DNA of 64,000 bases, from NCBI GenBank assembly GCA_016169945.1, contig JADLSH010000073.1, positions 62,001-126,000 of the forward strand. Reading direction: 5' to 3'. The position numbers were made by a program, and so were the translations under genes. Source of the DNA: Trachythela sp. YZ-2020 (Eukaryota; Cnidaria; Anthozoa; Malacalcyonacea; Clavulariidae). Position 1 is the first letter of the stretch; each line of letters starts with the position of its first letter. The notes under the pieces were generated by a model, which saw nothing but the letters and a program-made list of their open reading frames with translations, had not been told where the DNA came from and made no database searches. Positions 53,862-64,000 of this stretch are shown in pieces.

Positions 53862-54953
53862 CTCGAGTCATTTACTGCAGACAAGTACTTTAAATGTACT
53901 TGGTTTAATACATTTAGTCATTAGATAGTTTGAGGAATATTCCGAACATTACTTATAGGATAAAAGTAATGTCTGTAACAGGCTTTACTTGCTGAGACGA
54001 CTGGGATTACAAAAAAGCAATTAAAATAGGAATTAAAATTGGGAATGGAAAATGAGATTATGGTCCCTCCCCCACCTCTTACAACCCTCTGACTTCTTTC
54101 CCCAGTTTTTGTTCCTTTTATAGAATTTTTGGGGCTCACTTAAATCTGGGGCTCATCGAGCAATTCCTCCTGGGCAGCCTTGGAGAGTATAGCTAACTAA
54201 ATGTCGTGTTAAAAAGAACCATAAATAGAAAACACTAACATAATGCTATTCTGGACATTCATTCTCACTAGATGACATGTCAAGAAATTTAGTTTTGGAC
54301 ATGCAAGAAAACTTCATGTTAGTTTTATTGAAGTTCAACAAAGTAGGAAAATTTGCCATTAATTACTTGAAGGATTATGTCCAAGCATACATGAAACTGT
54401 TAAGTTTAATGAACTGAATTTATTTTATAGAGGTTTATATTTCACAACCACCATGGAAAGTCTGGCCGATGCATACTTGATATTTTTCAGTACATGAACA
54501 GGTTGCACACTGTTACTGTATTGTTAAATGTTAAGTTAAATGTTTTAAAACAATACTGAAAATCAGAAACAACACTCAAATTTGCAGTGCACTTGCCACA
54601 ATTTTGCACACTACACACTGTCACACTTGAATTTTTCCCTGCTGCATAAATTATTTTTTCCTTGTCGAAATCTGCCATATATTACCCAGTCTGGTCTCAT
54701 GATCTCCCCGGGAAAAGCCTGATCAATATAATGGTCAGAATTCTTCCTTTCATGAGTAATGCTGTCTGCCATTTCATACATTGAGTTCAAATAGGCTGCA
54801 TTGCACACATACCATGTCTGTGTGTCAAATTTCACCTCTAGGTGATAATTTGGCATCAGTTAACAGTGGACTTAACTTTTAAATACTGCTTTTATCCTCT
54901 AAGTAATGTTAACCAAGTACATTTAAAGTACTTGTCTGCAGTAAATGACTCGA
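53862..54953. mobile_element. 1.1-kb DNA transposon relic with ~47-bp perfect inverted repeats
   Basis: Left end AGCTCGAGTCATTTACTGCA..., continuing through CAAGTACTTTAAATGTACTT; the right end at 54907-54953 is its exact inverse. Inside, the minus strand carries a broken coding remnant (54487-54856). No known transposase signature, so the superfamily is open. Confidence 0.75.
54487..54856 (-). pseudogene. Unrecognised coding remnant inside the TIR element
   Basis: Two overlapping frames: MPNYHLEVKFDTQTWYVCNA, then MYEMADSITHERKNSDHYID and PGEIMRPDWVIYGRFRQGKN; and CSVQNCGKCTANLSVVSDF in the other. The composition looks like real protein with a possible Cys cluster (CSVQNCGKC). Could be a transposase N-terminus or captured host sequence. 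Confidence 0.4.
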
Positions 54954-55995
54954 GCTGAGCAAGTGACATTTTCATGTCAAGCTTCGGTGAGCGATATTTT
55001 AATTTATATTATAAGTAGTATCTAACGAGCAATTTGATTGGCTAATGCGCGTGCTTTATGACGCAATAAAGCACGGCCACCGTTTTCATTTTTCTCACTT
55101 CGTCCCCGCTTGTTAAATTTTCCTCGGAATTGTCAATACAATATGAACAAAATTATAATAGTTTTAAATCCAAAGTCTGTCAAAAGCAAGAAAATAGACC
55201 TAAACGAGATGGAAAAAGCCAGCCAACAAATAACAACGGAACATAAACGGCGAATAAAGATTCGTAGCTGTTTCTGAGTTTGAAATATACTTTTTGCTTG
55301 AAAGTTGACATTCATCGGCGACAAGAAACGCGAAAATCTGTACTATTTGACATTTAAAGGTACAAAACTGTTTTAAACACAAACCAAACCAAATTTATCC
55401 ATAGTTTTAGGTGCAAAAAATTAAAATTAACCATTTTGGCATTGATTTAATAGATATAAACAATATGTGTACAGTTTTTAAGCTGTCAAGAGGCAACGAC
55501 AAAAACCTACACAAATACGATATGTTTATGCATTTCTGGACAGTTTTTGTGAGAAAAATTTTAACCATCAACCACTGAATTAGCAAAACACAAAAATATT
55601 CAAACAGTACCTTCAAACAAAAACTGCCTGATATATTTGGTTCAAGATGAAAATCAACTTGACAGCCAATGTCATCAAAGCAGCTTGACAAAAACGGAAA
55701 AACCCTTCGCTTTTATACGAATCCAGGACAATAGTGAAGCAGAACAACGAAAAACCAATCTGTCTCATTGTGCACTATATTTGAAAAAATTTCAACAGTT
55801 TTTGTGCCTTTTTAATCCCTAATTTTTGTTGAGTTTTTCGCTCCTTCGCCGGCCAGAATTCAAGCGTAGTTGTTGCCAAGCAATGAAAACATTAAAAAGC
55901 TTGCGAGTGACGTCAGTGATTACATGTTAGGAGAATATCAATATTGATCTTTGAACAAAATTGTTTACTGTGCTTATGTACCACTGATAATATAA
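54954..55995. other. Dispersed-repeat-like A+T-rich DNA
   Basis: The motif GGTGAGCGATATTTT at about 54985 recurs as GGCGAGCGATATTTTT at 56313. No gene seen; open frames are short on both strands. Confidence 0.4.
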
Positions 55996-56168
55996 AAGAA
56001 TTATAAAACTCGTCTTGTGCGTTATGGTAATAATGCACTGGGAATGTTAAGCGTGTAAAACACTCGGCTACGCCTCGTGTTTTACAAGCTTCTCTCGTAT
56101 TCTCCCAACATTCACCCCTCGTGCATTATTACACCATAACGGCACGCGACTCGTTTTTTAATTCTTAA
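55996..56168. mobile_element. Foldback MITE-like element
   Basis: AAGAATTATAAAACTCG...GTTATGGTAATAATGCAC (left) returns inverted as GTGCATTATTACACCATAAC...CTCGTTTTTTAATTCTT (right), about 45 bp each, with a second inner pairing AATGTT/AACATT. The centre CTCGGCTACGCCTCG resembles that at 34.63 kb. Confidence 0.65.
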
Positions 56169-57915
56169 ATAATTCATCCCAGACGGTCCATTTTGCATTC
56201 AAATCCTTCAAGGTATACGTCTTTGGCCTTGAAAACCACAAATTTCCTTTATAAAATACTCTAAACCAGAGTAATTAATTCGAACTGACCAAGTGACGAT
56301 TTCGTACAAATTTCGGCGAGCGATATTTTTCCATCAATTCATCCCCAGCTGTCCAGTTTGCGTCTAAAACCTTCACGATGAGTAGTTATTGCCAAAAAAG
56401 TTTGATCGAAGTGGATTCGAAACACTGGGACGACGCAAAATGCAAAAAATATGGATTTCCCCGTAGAGTTTATAGCCTTTTTTCCCTGAATGGCGGCCAT
56501 CTTGGATTTATCATGCAGGTCACGCCTCCGCTAGGTATGAGTCAGCAATCTAGGTTTATTATATCTATGTGAACAACGCATTTTGAAAACCTCAAACTAT
56601 AGTGCATGCCAATTGACGGTAAAACTGCAAAAGCAAGCATGCAAAATGGACAGTACACTTACCCGAAAACCTTCCTCGGTCCTTTCTCGGTCTTTTGACT
56701 GATTTCTTTTCGTGTTGACTTTAGTAAGTGAAAGTCCTCTACAAAATTTTCATTTATCTTGTTTTGAAGACTTTATTTGTCTGCATTATTTCCCGACTCC
56801 TGAGTACAAAACAATGTACAAAACTATTTTTAAAAAAAAAATTCTCTCGGCCTAAACTCGCACATCCGCATAAAGTAGAAAACCGTCGATGAACGTCCAT
56901 GACGTAGGGTCCATGACATAATGGCGGACGACTTTGCGTTCCGCTATGTTGTCACATACCAGGGTGTAAATACCCGAGCGGAATTAGTACCCTCGCAGTG
57001 CGCTTCGCGCCGGCTCGGAGACAAGACGCCGGCTCAGGTGGTCACTTCGGTTGCGTAGCCTTCGATTTTGTCCGGAAGGTTGTCATGTTTTTGCAGTGAT
57101 CCAAAGGGCAAAGTACTCTGGGTGTAAAGTCAATTTCTCGACGATAAAAATAGTAAATACTGCAGAACCTTGGGGAAACCTAGACTTCGTTTACGTAGTA
57201 GCAAGGGCTTGTTTTAGAGTAGGGTTTTATTGATTTGGTCTGAACCAGTGAATAAAGAACGTAGTAAAATAGCAGGAATTCAAAGCAAATTGATGAATCT
57301 AAAGCATGAAGTTCCCTTTTGGGAAAATGGGAGTCCTAATAGGGTAGGTGCAGGAAAATGTGTGTAAATACTTTTCATCCCCTAAATAGGGAGCCTTATT
57401 ATTTTGGTGGGTGGGAATTCCTAATTTAGAAAGCTATATAGTTTTGCAGTTACCAGTGTTTTACAGCATGTATTCATCGACGAACCTTAAAAAGAGAGGC
57501 AGGGTCCGCGCTACCAGGGAGCCACTCGAGGCATGTGCACCCCCCCCCCGCACTTTTTTCAAAATATTGCCCATTTTCTTAAATGAAATTGCCCTATTTT
57601 CTAGTCTGAAAGTGCCCCTTTCCAATCAATGGGAAGATTCATGTACTTATAACTTTCTAAATTATGTTAATAAAATGACTCAGAATGTAGTAAATGGTGT
57701 TGCAGAAACTCAAGTATTTTCAGGGGGGATAGCGTCGAACACACCTACAATGTTTTTCCTTACGTTTTACAATCGGGATTGCACGTCAAAAATTGGTGTG
57801 CCACTGATAGGTGCCTATTTTTTCGGTGCCCCATACTTTTGAGATGCTTCCGCGGCCTTTGTTAAGAGAACACGAATTTTTAACCTTCTCTATCCCTACA
57901 ATTGTGTTTCCTCAG
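56169..57915. other. No gene recognised
   Basis: A G+C-rich spot (56990-57045) and a C homopolymer at 57540. A frame starting ATGGCGGACGACTTTGCG at 56922 runs about 45 codons with no motif. Confidence 0.4.
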
Positions 57916-58623
57916 GACAAAGACCTAAGTCAAGTGCCTGGGTAAGTCTACTTCCTGAAAAAGATGAAAGATCATCCAAACGTCATTAAATTTCTACATT
58001 ACGAACATGTAGCTCCTGATGGATTTGTAATTATCTGCGAAAGACAAACTAATTGCAAAGATCTGTTCCATCTTCTAAGTGGGGGAGGACGAAACAAAAA
58101 GATGCGTAACGCAGTTGGTTGACGTTGTACTTTCGATGGAGCTGAGAAAAAGAACATTGTTCATTGTGATCTTAAATTAGAGAATATTCTCTATGACTTT
58201 GATACAGATGACATCAAGTTAATTGATTTTGGATTGGCGCAAAACCAAAGCTGGCCAACAATTTGACACATTTTCTGGTGAGTAAGCACCATGTATTGAC
58301 GGATAAACGTGTTGAAAGGGTTGTCAATCCCAGCGGCCTTGCATGGGGCCTCAATAGACAATTTGGTTTTGGCCGGTCCCTTTACCACGCCATTTCGTCT
58401 GGCAAAACGTACATACACCCCTAATGTTTAGACCTAAGTTAGGCTTCGTCGTGAAGTATCTATAAGTGCGGAAATATTAAATGTGTCACATGCCTCCATA
58501 ACTATCGTGCCCTAATTTTTGAGATGCATTTTCGCCCTTGTTCCTGTCCCTTTGCATCGCAACTTAATTCTAAAAGTTTGTACAGAGCATTTATTATATC
58601 TTATTTCTTATTTTTCTTTCCAG

Positions 58624-58809
58624 GCACTGCAAACAATATGCAACCAGAATATATTCTAGATGGACAATATGATCCATCAAAAGAGGCAGTACGGTTCATT
58701 GGAGTTATAGTGTATGAAATGTTGTATGGTAGATCACCGCATACGGATCGATTATACAACGTTTTCAGATGTCAATCAGGATTACCAAAGTTAGATAACT
58801 TATCTGACA
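58624..58809 (+). pseudogene. Pim-like kinase exon 2
   Basis: Activation segment and helices F-G: GTANNMQPEYILDGQYDPS then EAVRFIGVIVYEMLYGRSPH. FIG replaces the usual WSLG, losing the Trp but keeping Gly. Acceptor TTCCAG at 58623; donor ACA/GTAAGT at 58810. Confidence 0.75.
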
Positions 58810-59293
58810 GTAAGTACATTTCTTATCCTACATTAGCTACAATTACTGATCTCAAAAATTAAAACTGGATATAGAAAACATCTTTGTGAATTCAATGCGT
58901 CAATTTGCGGTCTCTAGCCTGTGTTTATAAATCCTGTCAAAAATTAAACTCTGTGCATAAGATTGTTCTTAGTGTTTCCACAAAAAGTTTTAAACGCAGA
59001 ATTTTGTTAAACTATCGTAAAATCTACTGAATTTTAATAACCCATATTGATTTATTTATGATATATTTTTCAAACACTTGAATTTGATTCCAAAGTAAGA
59101 ATAATTTCAATACCCAGGAAAATAAGATTTGCTCCAGCCATTGTAAATCGGTTCCTATTTGGCCATATAATTGCATTGATACAAAAACTGGCGTCATTTG
59201 AAAGTTATAGGTCTAATATTTATTTGTATGGGAAAAGAAAGTCGATATACCCAATACCAAACGCCCGATATACTATACGTTTTCTTTTTGTAG

Positions 59294-59375
59294 AAGTGGA
59301 AAATCTTCCAACCAAATTATTCACCATGGATCCAAAAAACCGACCGAGTATTAAGCAAATCGCAAAGCATTCTTG
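59294..59375 (+). pseudogene. Pim-like kinase exon 3
   Basis: VENLPTKLFTMDPKNRPSIK, the RPS box near the end of the kinase fold, then QIAKHSW. Acceptor TTGTAG at 59293, donor TTG/GTAAGT at 59376. Confidence 0.78.
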
Positions 59376-59553
59376 GTAAGTATACTATAACTAATGGTAA
59401 TTTCATTTGGAGCGGCCAGCATAATTGTGTAATTGATCTCAATGCCTAATTCAGATGTTAAGGCTCAACAAATGGACGCCCGTCCATTGTTCCTATAAAA
59501 AACTCCACAAAACTAAAGTATGATTTCTTGTTCCTTTTAACGTTGCCTGTAAG

Positions 59554-59857
59554 GCGTTCACTCACTGAACGACTGTCATCCTTTGTCCGTGGTATTTTTC
59601 GTAAACGTCGTGGTTCGTACGACGCCACTGTTCCAAAGACAACCAAGCAACATCCAATCCAGTTAGCTTGCCAGGCTCCTCAACCCAACCAGCCAGCTAG
59701 CCAGCAAATAATCAATAGTTGCCAGAATGTCAACCAGTTATCCAACTACACACGGACAACAAGCTATGACAAGCTAGATAACCATAGCGAACAGGATTAC
59801 GAAGAACCGGAGATCGACGTTGGACATTTAGCCGACCACTATCACTCTAAATTGTGA
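59554..59857 (+). pseudogene. Pim-like kinase terminal exon
   Basis: RSLTERLSSFVRGIFRKRRG (basic, amphipathic) then a Gln/Asn-rich tail (QAPQPNQPASQQIINSCQNV) and acidic end (EQDYEEPEIDVGHLADHYH). Open to TGA at 59857. Acceptor TGTAAG at 59553. No kinase motif; a C-terminal extension. Confidence 0.7.
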
Positions 59858-59884
59858 TCAATAATTTCAATTCTGCTGCCAAGC

Positions 59885-60245
59885 AAGACCTCCATGCAGC
59901 TAACTATAACCTGTTTCCAGACAGCGATGACAATAAATAACATTAGAACTATAAAGGATTGCAATGCCCTTGATGATCCATTGCGCAAACAGAAATCTAT
60001 ATCTACCGTTAAACGTAGTTTTTATAACCAAATTTTAACCGACCAGAAGTCCGCCATGCGTTTAGAAATTGCTTAGTTAGGTGGGAGGTTATAATATTTT
60101 TAAATTATAGTCTAAGGTTTTAAAATATCTAGCACTGTATGTTAGCTTAATTGTAATTGTGTAGGGAGGGCCACGAATTTATCAGTAGTTCTTTTACTTA
60201 CTGTCAAGTGTTACTCTCGTGAAATAAATCTATACTATACTACAC
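59885..60245 (+). pseudogene. LINE 3' end remnant
   Basis: IRTIKDCNALDDPLRKQKSI with VKRSFYNQI resembles the C-terminal RTIRDWNxLP...SFK region of CR1/L2-like ORF2. The 3' sequence (GGGCCACGAATTTATC, CTCTCGTGAAATAAATC) looks like a LINE 3' UTR and tail (ends near 60245). Confidence 0.5.
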
Positions 60246-60759
60246 TAATAGCGCAGGTATAGCCAACATAATAACAAAGAATGGTTGATCGTCGTTGCAG
60301 GGTGTTCAACCGACCAATATCACTGTGTCCCCAATATCTTCTATTCTGCAGCCAACCAGGACAACGCTGCAGCTTATTATATATAACATATGATAACCAA
60401 CAAGACTGCAATAACCAGCAGTCTGCATTCAATGATAACCAGTCAGCCATACAGCAGTAGTAATATAGGTAACGTTCGACCCCTTTTTTGAGCTGGTGCA
60501 AGGAGGCGCATTAGTGGGCGCATCGTAATCAACATAAAAGTGGGTTGCGCACTCATCATTAGAGAGTTTACGATTTGCGACGCGGGTAGAGAAGACGCGT
60601 TAGAAAAGCTTGGTAACTAGCGCGCCCCAAGACGCGTCGTCTTATTCTGTTCCCTACGTTACGAAACACAACGCGCTAGCGTAAAACATTAATTTTGGCG
60701 GGAAAATTATAGCTTTTTCAAAATCTTTGTAATTTTTGTTTTTGAAAGAGCGAATTTAA
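60246..60759. other. Upstream region of the transposase
   Basis: Contains a CAACCAG-rich stretch (60300-60450) and GC-rich inverted words GAAGACGCGTT (60591) and AAGACGCGTCGTCTT (60629). The 5' end of the transposon was not located. Confidence 0.45.
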
Positions 60760-61824
60760 ATGGAAAATGAACTTCTGCTGTTTAATGCAGAAAATATAAT
60801 AAATGACGAAGAGTTCTTGCTTTTGCAAGAAAGAAACCGGCAGTCCAATTTGCATTCATGTCTCCCGTACTGGAAATACGAAAGGTTTAGCCTAGAAGAA
60901 ATAGAAAATGATGAGTGTGAGGTTGAAATGCGATTTAAAAAAGATGATATTTATAGTCTTGTAGCAACGTTTGGACTTCCTGAAGTTTACAGGTGTTATA
61001 ATGGACTAGTTGTGGACTCGGTGGAGGCTCTTTGCATTTGCCTTAAGCGCTTTGCTTGTCCATGCAGATACGCAGACTTTGTACCTAGATTTGGAAGACC
61101 TGTACCTCAACTATGCATCATTTCAAACATGATGATTGACGAACTATATGATAAGTACCGTTACCTTCTTCAAGAACTCGATCAACCCTGGCTATCTCCT
61201 GCAAACCTACAACTGTATGCCTCAACCATTCATGACAAAGGGGCTGCTCTTGATAACTGTTGTGGCTTTATTGACGGCACGGTCAGGCCTATTTGCAGAC
61301 CAAAGCGGGATCAAAGAATGGTTTATAATGGCCACAAGAAGGTACACGCCCTCAAGTTTCAGTCTGTTGTGGCACCTAATGGTGTGATAGCAAACCTGTA
61401 TGGCCCTGTAGAAGGAAGACGGCATGACAGTAGAATGCTGGCAATGTCAGGCTTATTGAATCAGCTGGAGGACCATTCATTTTCACCAACTGGTCAAGAG
61501 TTATGCCTGTATGGGGATCCTGCCTATCCACATCGTCTCCATTTACAGTGCCCTTATCCAAGACGTGCAGTATTAACGTTCGAAGAGCAGGTCTTCAATC
61601 AATCCATGAGCCGAGTCCGAGTATCCGTGGAATGGGTCTTTGGTGACATAACCAACTATTTCAAATTTGTTGATTTTAAGAAGAACCTTAAAATTGGGTT
61701 TGCTGTTGGGAAATTTTACATAGTCAGTGCCCTGTTAAGGAATGCTCTCACTTGCCTATATGGCAACACAACATCAGCATTTTTTCAATTACAACCACCA
61801 GCACTGAATGAATATTTTGTATAG
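60760..61824 (+). CDS. PIF/Harbinger-type DDE transposase, intact 354 aa
   Basis: Cuts and joins DNA for PIF/Harbinger transposons (DDE_Tnp_4 family); in known elements it works with a Myb/SANT-like partner protein. The catalytic triad is visible: D172 in CCGFIDGTVRPI, D253 in LYGDPAYPHR, E291 in VSVEWVFGDI. Other family marks are YNGHKKVHALKFQSVVAPNG (190-208), GPVEGRRHDSRML (215-227) and FACPCRYADF (98-107). The length is normal for the family, it is uninterrupted and the ATG is well placed. It could be a live transposon or a domesticated HARBI1-like gene; the intact frame in repeat-rich DNA fits either. Confidence 0.92.
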   Translation: MENELLLFNAENIINDEEFLLLQERNRQSNLHSCLPYWKYERFSLEEIENDECEVEMRFKKDDIYSLVATFGLPEVYRCYNGLVVDSVEALCICLKRFACPCRYADFVPRFGRPVPQLCIISNMMIDELYDKYRYLLQELDQPWLSPANLQLYASTIHDKGAALDNCCGFIDGTVRPICRPKRDQRMVYNGHKKVHALKFQSVVAPNGVIANLYGPVEGRRHDSRMLAMSGLLNQLEDHSFSPTGQELCLYGDPAYPHRLHLQCPYPRRAVLTFEEQVFNQSMSRVRVSVEWVFGDITNYFKFVDFKKNLKIGFAVGKFYIVSALLRNALTCLYGNTTSAFFQLQPPALNEYFV

Positions 61825-62780
61825 TTTCTGGAGAATGTTTAAAAGCCAGAAATTCAGCTAGGGATTTGGGAAGTTAATTAAAACAAGTTTTATAATCCTA
61901 AATTCATAATGTAAATTAATCAATTCAATTAATTCCATAACAAAAATGTAGTAATATTTATTAAAAATAAGTAATTATTGAAAACTATTATTAATTATTA
62001 ATCTAGAGGAAATTATTGTTTTGATGGCTTTGAAAAGAAAAAATCTTGAGGCAGTTCGAAATATGGAAAATGTAGGCGAAGTAAACTTATTGTTTGTGGA
62101 AATACCATTGTTATTTGATTTTGAAAATTCAGACACTGGACAGCAAATAATTCCAATTTTAATATAAATTTTGAGCTCGAAAGTCGAAACTACCCAACTG
62201 GCACTCAACTGTTAAGAGTCGATAAGAGGTATGTTAATCACTGTAAGAAACATGTGAGAACATAGGATATTTTTTATTCTTCGTGGGGAGGAATAATGAA
62301 TTAATATCGACAAAAATTGCTTGTGTGTATGTTTCCGAGTCGGTCAGGTTGGGTGCCTGGGTGCCATCTTGAATAATAATTGTAATAAGTTAATACATGT
62401 GGTAGATAATAATTTTGGGTTGAGTGCACGACAATAATTTTGTACTAAATTTCTGGCCACAATGCTTTTATTCTTCGGTGTATTGAAATGTAGCCCTATA
62501 GTGAGACAACTTTAAAATATATTTTTTACTACAATTGGAACGATTTGATCTATAAGGGATTCTGGAATTCAGACACCCATTTGATGTTACAGTCAAACTG
62601 GATGTTCTCTTGCGAGCAACATTGTAATATTGCAATTTTGATTAGGAGATTGCTTTGAACAATTTGCAACCAGGGGGAACACATTGAAAATTGAAATTCA
62701 CAATCAATTTAGTAAACAAAACCTCTGATTGGCTACTAGCAAAAAAGAACCTCCAATCCAATTGCTCGGAACATTTGACT
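61825..62780. other. Downstream of transposase; no partner gene seen
   Basis: A minus-strand frame at 61975-62208 (77 aa) has no Myb features. Diverged copies of the 70-bp repeat words begin from about 62560. Confidence 0.45.
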
Positions 62781-63298
62781 GTAATATTTATGTGGAAATT
62801 GAAACACTTGAGCTGTATTAGGGAGTCCGAAATTCGGGTTCCTGCATGTTTGATGTCGATATTTATGTGAGATTTGGAAACATCTGGCCTGTAAAGGAGT
62901 CCGAAATTCGGATACCTATCTGATGTTGATATTTATGTGAGATTTGGAAACATCTGGCCTGTAAAGGAGTCCGAAATTCGGACAACTTTTTGATGTTGAT
63001 ATTTATGTGAGATTTGGAAACATTCGACCTCTAAAGGAGTCCGAAATTCGGATACCTATCTGATGTTGATATTTATGTGAGATTTGGAAACATTCGGCCT
63101 GTAAAGGAGTCCGAAATTCGGACACCTGTTTCATGTTGATATTTATGTGAGATTTGGAAACATTTGGCCTGTAAAGGAGTCCGAAATTCGGATCCTGTCT
63201 GATGTTGATATTTATGTGAGATTTGGAATCATTCGCCCTATAAAGGAGTCCGAAATTCGGACACCTGTTTGATGTTGAAATTTATGTGAGATTTTAAA
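62781..63298. repeat. 70-bp tandem repeat, ~7 units
   Basis: TGATGTTGATATTTATGTGA starts at 62851, 62921, 62991, 63061, 63131, 63200 and 63270, spacing 69-70 bp. Each unit holds GGAGTCCGAAATTCGGA, whose TCCGAA-A-TTCGGA is an inverted repeat, and GATTTGGAAACAT. A diverged unit precedes at about 62781-62850. Confidence 0.9.
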
Positions 63299-63768
63299 CA
63301 CTCAAAACATTTTCAATGACCATATCTATTTTGCTTGCTGACCATCTCACAGTTATTACCATATCCAATTATCCATTGGTGCCAAAATGCAATTTTCTAT
63401 GAACACCTTTTTGGCAGTGCCTAGTTTTTATATAAAAAATGCTGTTTGTGCGGATTGCAATTAATTGTCTGCAAAAATAGCACATTTCTTTTGATAAAAT
63501 AAACAATTTCCGTTTTTTGGGGTTTTTATCTTTATTTTGCGGAAAAATTTTACTTTGGAATTATTCAAAATTGTTTGGAACGCGTTCTGATTAAATATTG
63601 TAATTATTATTATTAAATAGCTCAATGCCATCACAGCATCTTCCACTCCCTCTCTCTCTCTAGTACATATATATTCTGTTTTATTGTTTTTATATATATA
63701 AACATTTTTCCAATCAGTTATATATCGCATATTTCACTCCTATATGTTTTCTGTTTTTAATACATATG
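63299..63768. other. A+T-rich spacer
   Basis: CT and TA microsatellites at about 63646-63700. The 89-codon minus frame 63461-63730 has no motif. Confidence 0.5.
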
Positions 63769-63894
63769 TACACTGTAAAAACAAATTGGTTAAAATGCAT
63801 CTGAGACAACCAGTTTAAATTGGTCATTTTAAAGAATGACCAATTTAAATTGGTTGTCTGAGATGCATTTTAACCAATTTGTTTTTACAGTGTA
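63769..63894. mobile_element. 122-bp palindromic MITE, TA target duplication
   Basis: CACTGTAAAAACAAATTGGT at 63771 returns as its exact inverse ending at 63892; nearly the whole element is one palindrome with a loop of about 10 bp. TA flanks both ends (63769-63770, 63893-63894), as for Tc1/mariner-type MITEs. Confidence 0.85.
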
Positions 63895-64000
63895 TAAATA
63901 ATTTACATTATAGTTCATGAAACGACTATACGCTGCCTAGTCTATAAACTTTACTTATACTTCACGGCACGGTCTATTTCTCAGACCCTGTGAACAACAC
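63895..64000. other. Window end, unassigned
   Basis: No feature seen. Confidence 0.4.

Larger units (their letters stand above)
57916..59857 (+). pseudogene. Pim-like Ser/Thr protein kinase, damaged
   Basis: C-lobe-centred remnant in four exons: 57916-58277, 58624-58809, 59294-59375, 59554-59857. The last three are open and in phase. Exon 1 has VYFLKKMKDHPNVIKFLHYE, FVIICERQTNCKDLFHLL, NIVHCDLKLENILYD (catalytic loop with HCD for HRD), IKLIDFGLA (DFG intact) and FDTFSG. It carries a TAA before VYFLKK, a stop/frameshift near 58120-58150 and another after DFGLA. Exon 2: MQPEYILDGQYDPSKEA, VIVYEMLYGRSPHT. Exon 3: TMDPKNRPSIKQIAKHSW. The architecture (EVxxLKK, short ERP-like hinge) matches Pim kinases. 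The ATP-binding lobe is missing. Confidence 0.75.

Noticed and set aside
54900..56340. GGYGAGCGATATTTT words at 54985 and 56313 as a regulatory site
   Set aside because: They lie in repeat-like surroundings and probably mark fragments of one dispersed repeat family.
61975..62208. Minus-strand 77-codon frame as the Myb-like partner of the Harbinger transposase
   Set aside because: No Trp pattern of Myb/SANT repeats and too short.

Overview
This is eukaryotic, repeat-rich, A+T-leaning DNA with short spliced exons and no operons. It looks like a marine invertebrate, most likely a cnidarian (anthozoan). The reasons are a TTAGGG-like interstitial repeat, the mix of CR1/L2-like LINEs with Penelope-like elements, hammerhead ribozymes, many short foldback elements, and an adhesion GPCR with invertebrate-style exons. 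The taxon is an inference; no sequence search was possible.

Layout. 0-15.2 kb is a pile of nested retroelement fragments. In order it holds a LINE endonuclease relic, a telomere-like and minisatellite block, a 5'-truncated LINE, a rearranged LINE scrap, and a tandem 233-bp unit carrying a hammerhead ribozyme under a TATA box. Then come a LINE split by a 2.6-kb long-inverted-repeat element, a Penelope-like RT fragment, and a LINE split by a second LINE. A foldback element with a tRNA-like core lies at 15.2-15.5 kb.

16.9-36.3 kb (+ strand) is the main host gene: an adhesion-class GPCR with hormone-receptor domain, GAIN domain, GPS autoproteolysis motif, seven membrane helices and a cytoplasmic tail, in eight exons whose phases fit. 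The 5' end was not found, and exon 4 carries an apparent frameshift. Its introns hold a hAT MITE with a perfect 8-bp target duplication, two LINEs, and a 3-bp-TSD (Harbinger-like) element that contains a further MITE and a nearly intact two-ORF LINE. A minisatellite split by another LINE lies in the last intron.

36.3-53 kb has few genes. It holds a duplicated segment (38.7-40.7 and 50.6-52.3 kb), copies of two related Penelope-like families in opposite orientations, a 12-copy satellite, and a weakly supported three-exon 3' end of an unknown gene at 53.0-53.5 kb. 53.8-56.2 kb has two inverted-repeat elements. 57.9-59.9 kb is a damaged Pim-like protein kinase gene. 60.8-61.8 kb is an intact PIF/Harbinger transposase. 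The window ends with a 70-bp tandem repeat and a palindromic MITE.

Only the GPCR, the kinase relic and the 53-kb exons look host-derived. Nearly everything else is mobile or repetitive DNA. The most unusual signals are the TATA box and hammerhead pairing seen in two unrelated-looking elements, the 1.2-kb-arm palindrome, and the UAAUG ORF1/ORF2 junction of the LINE at 26.2-30.6 kb.
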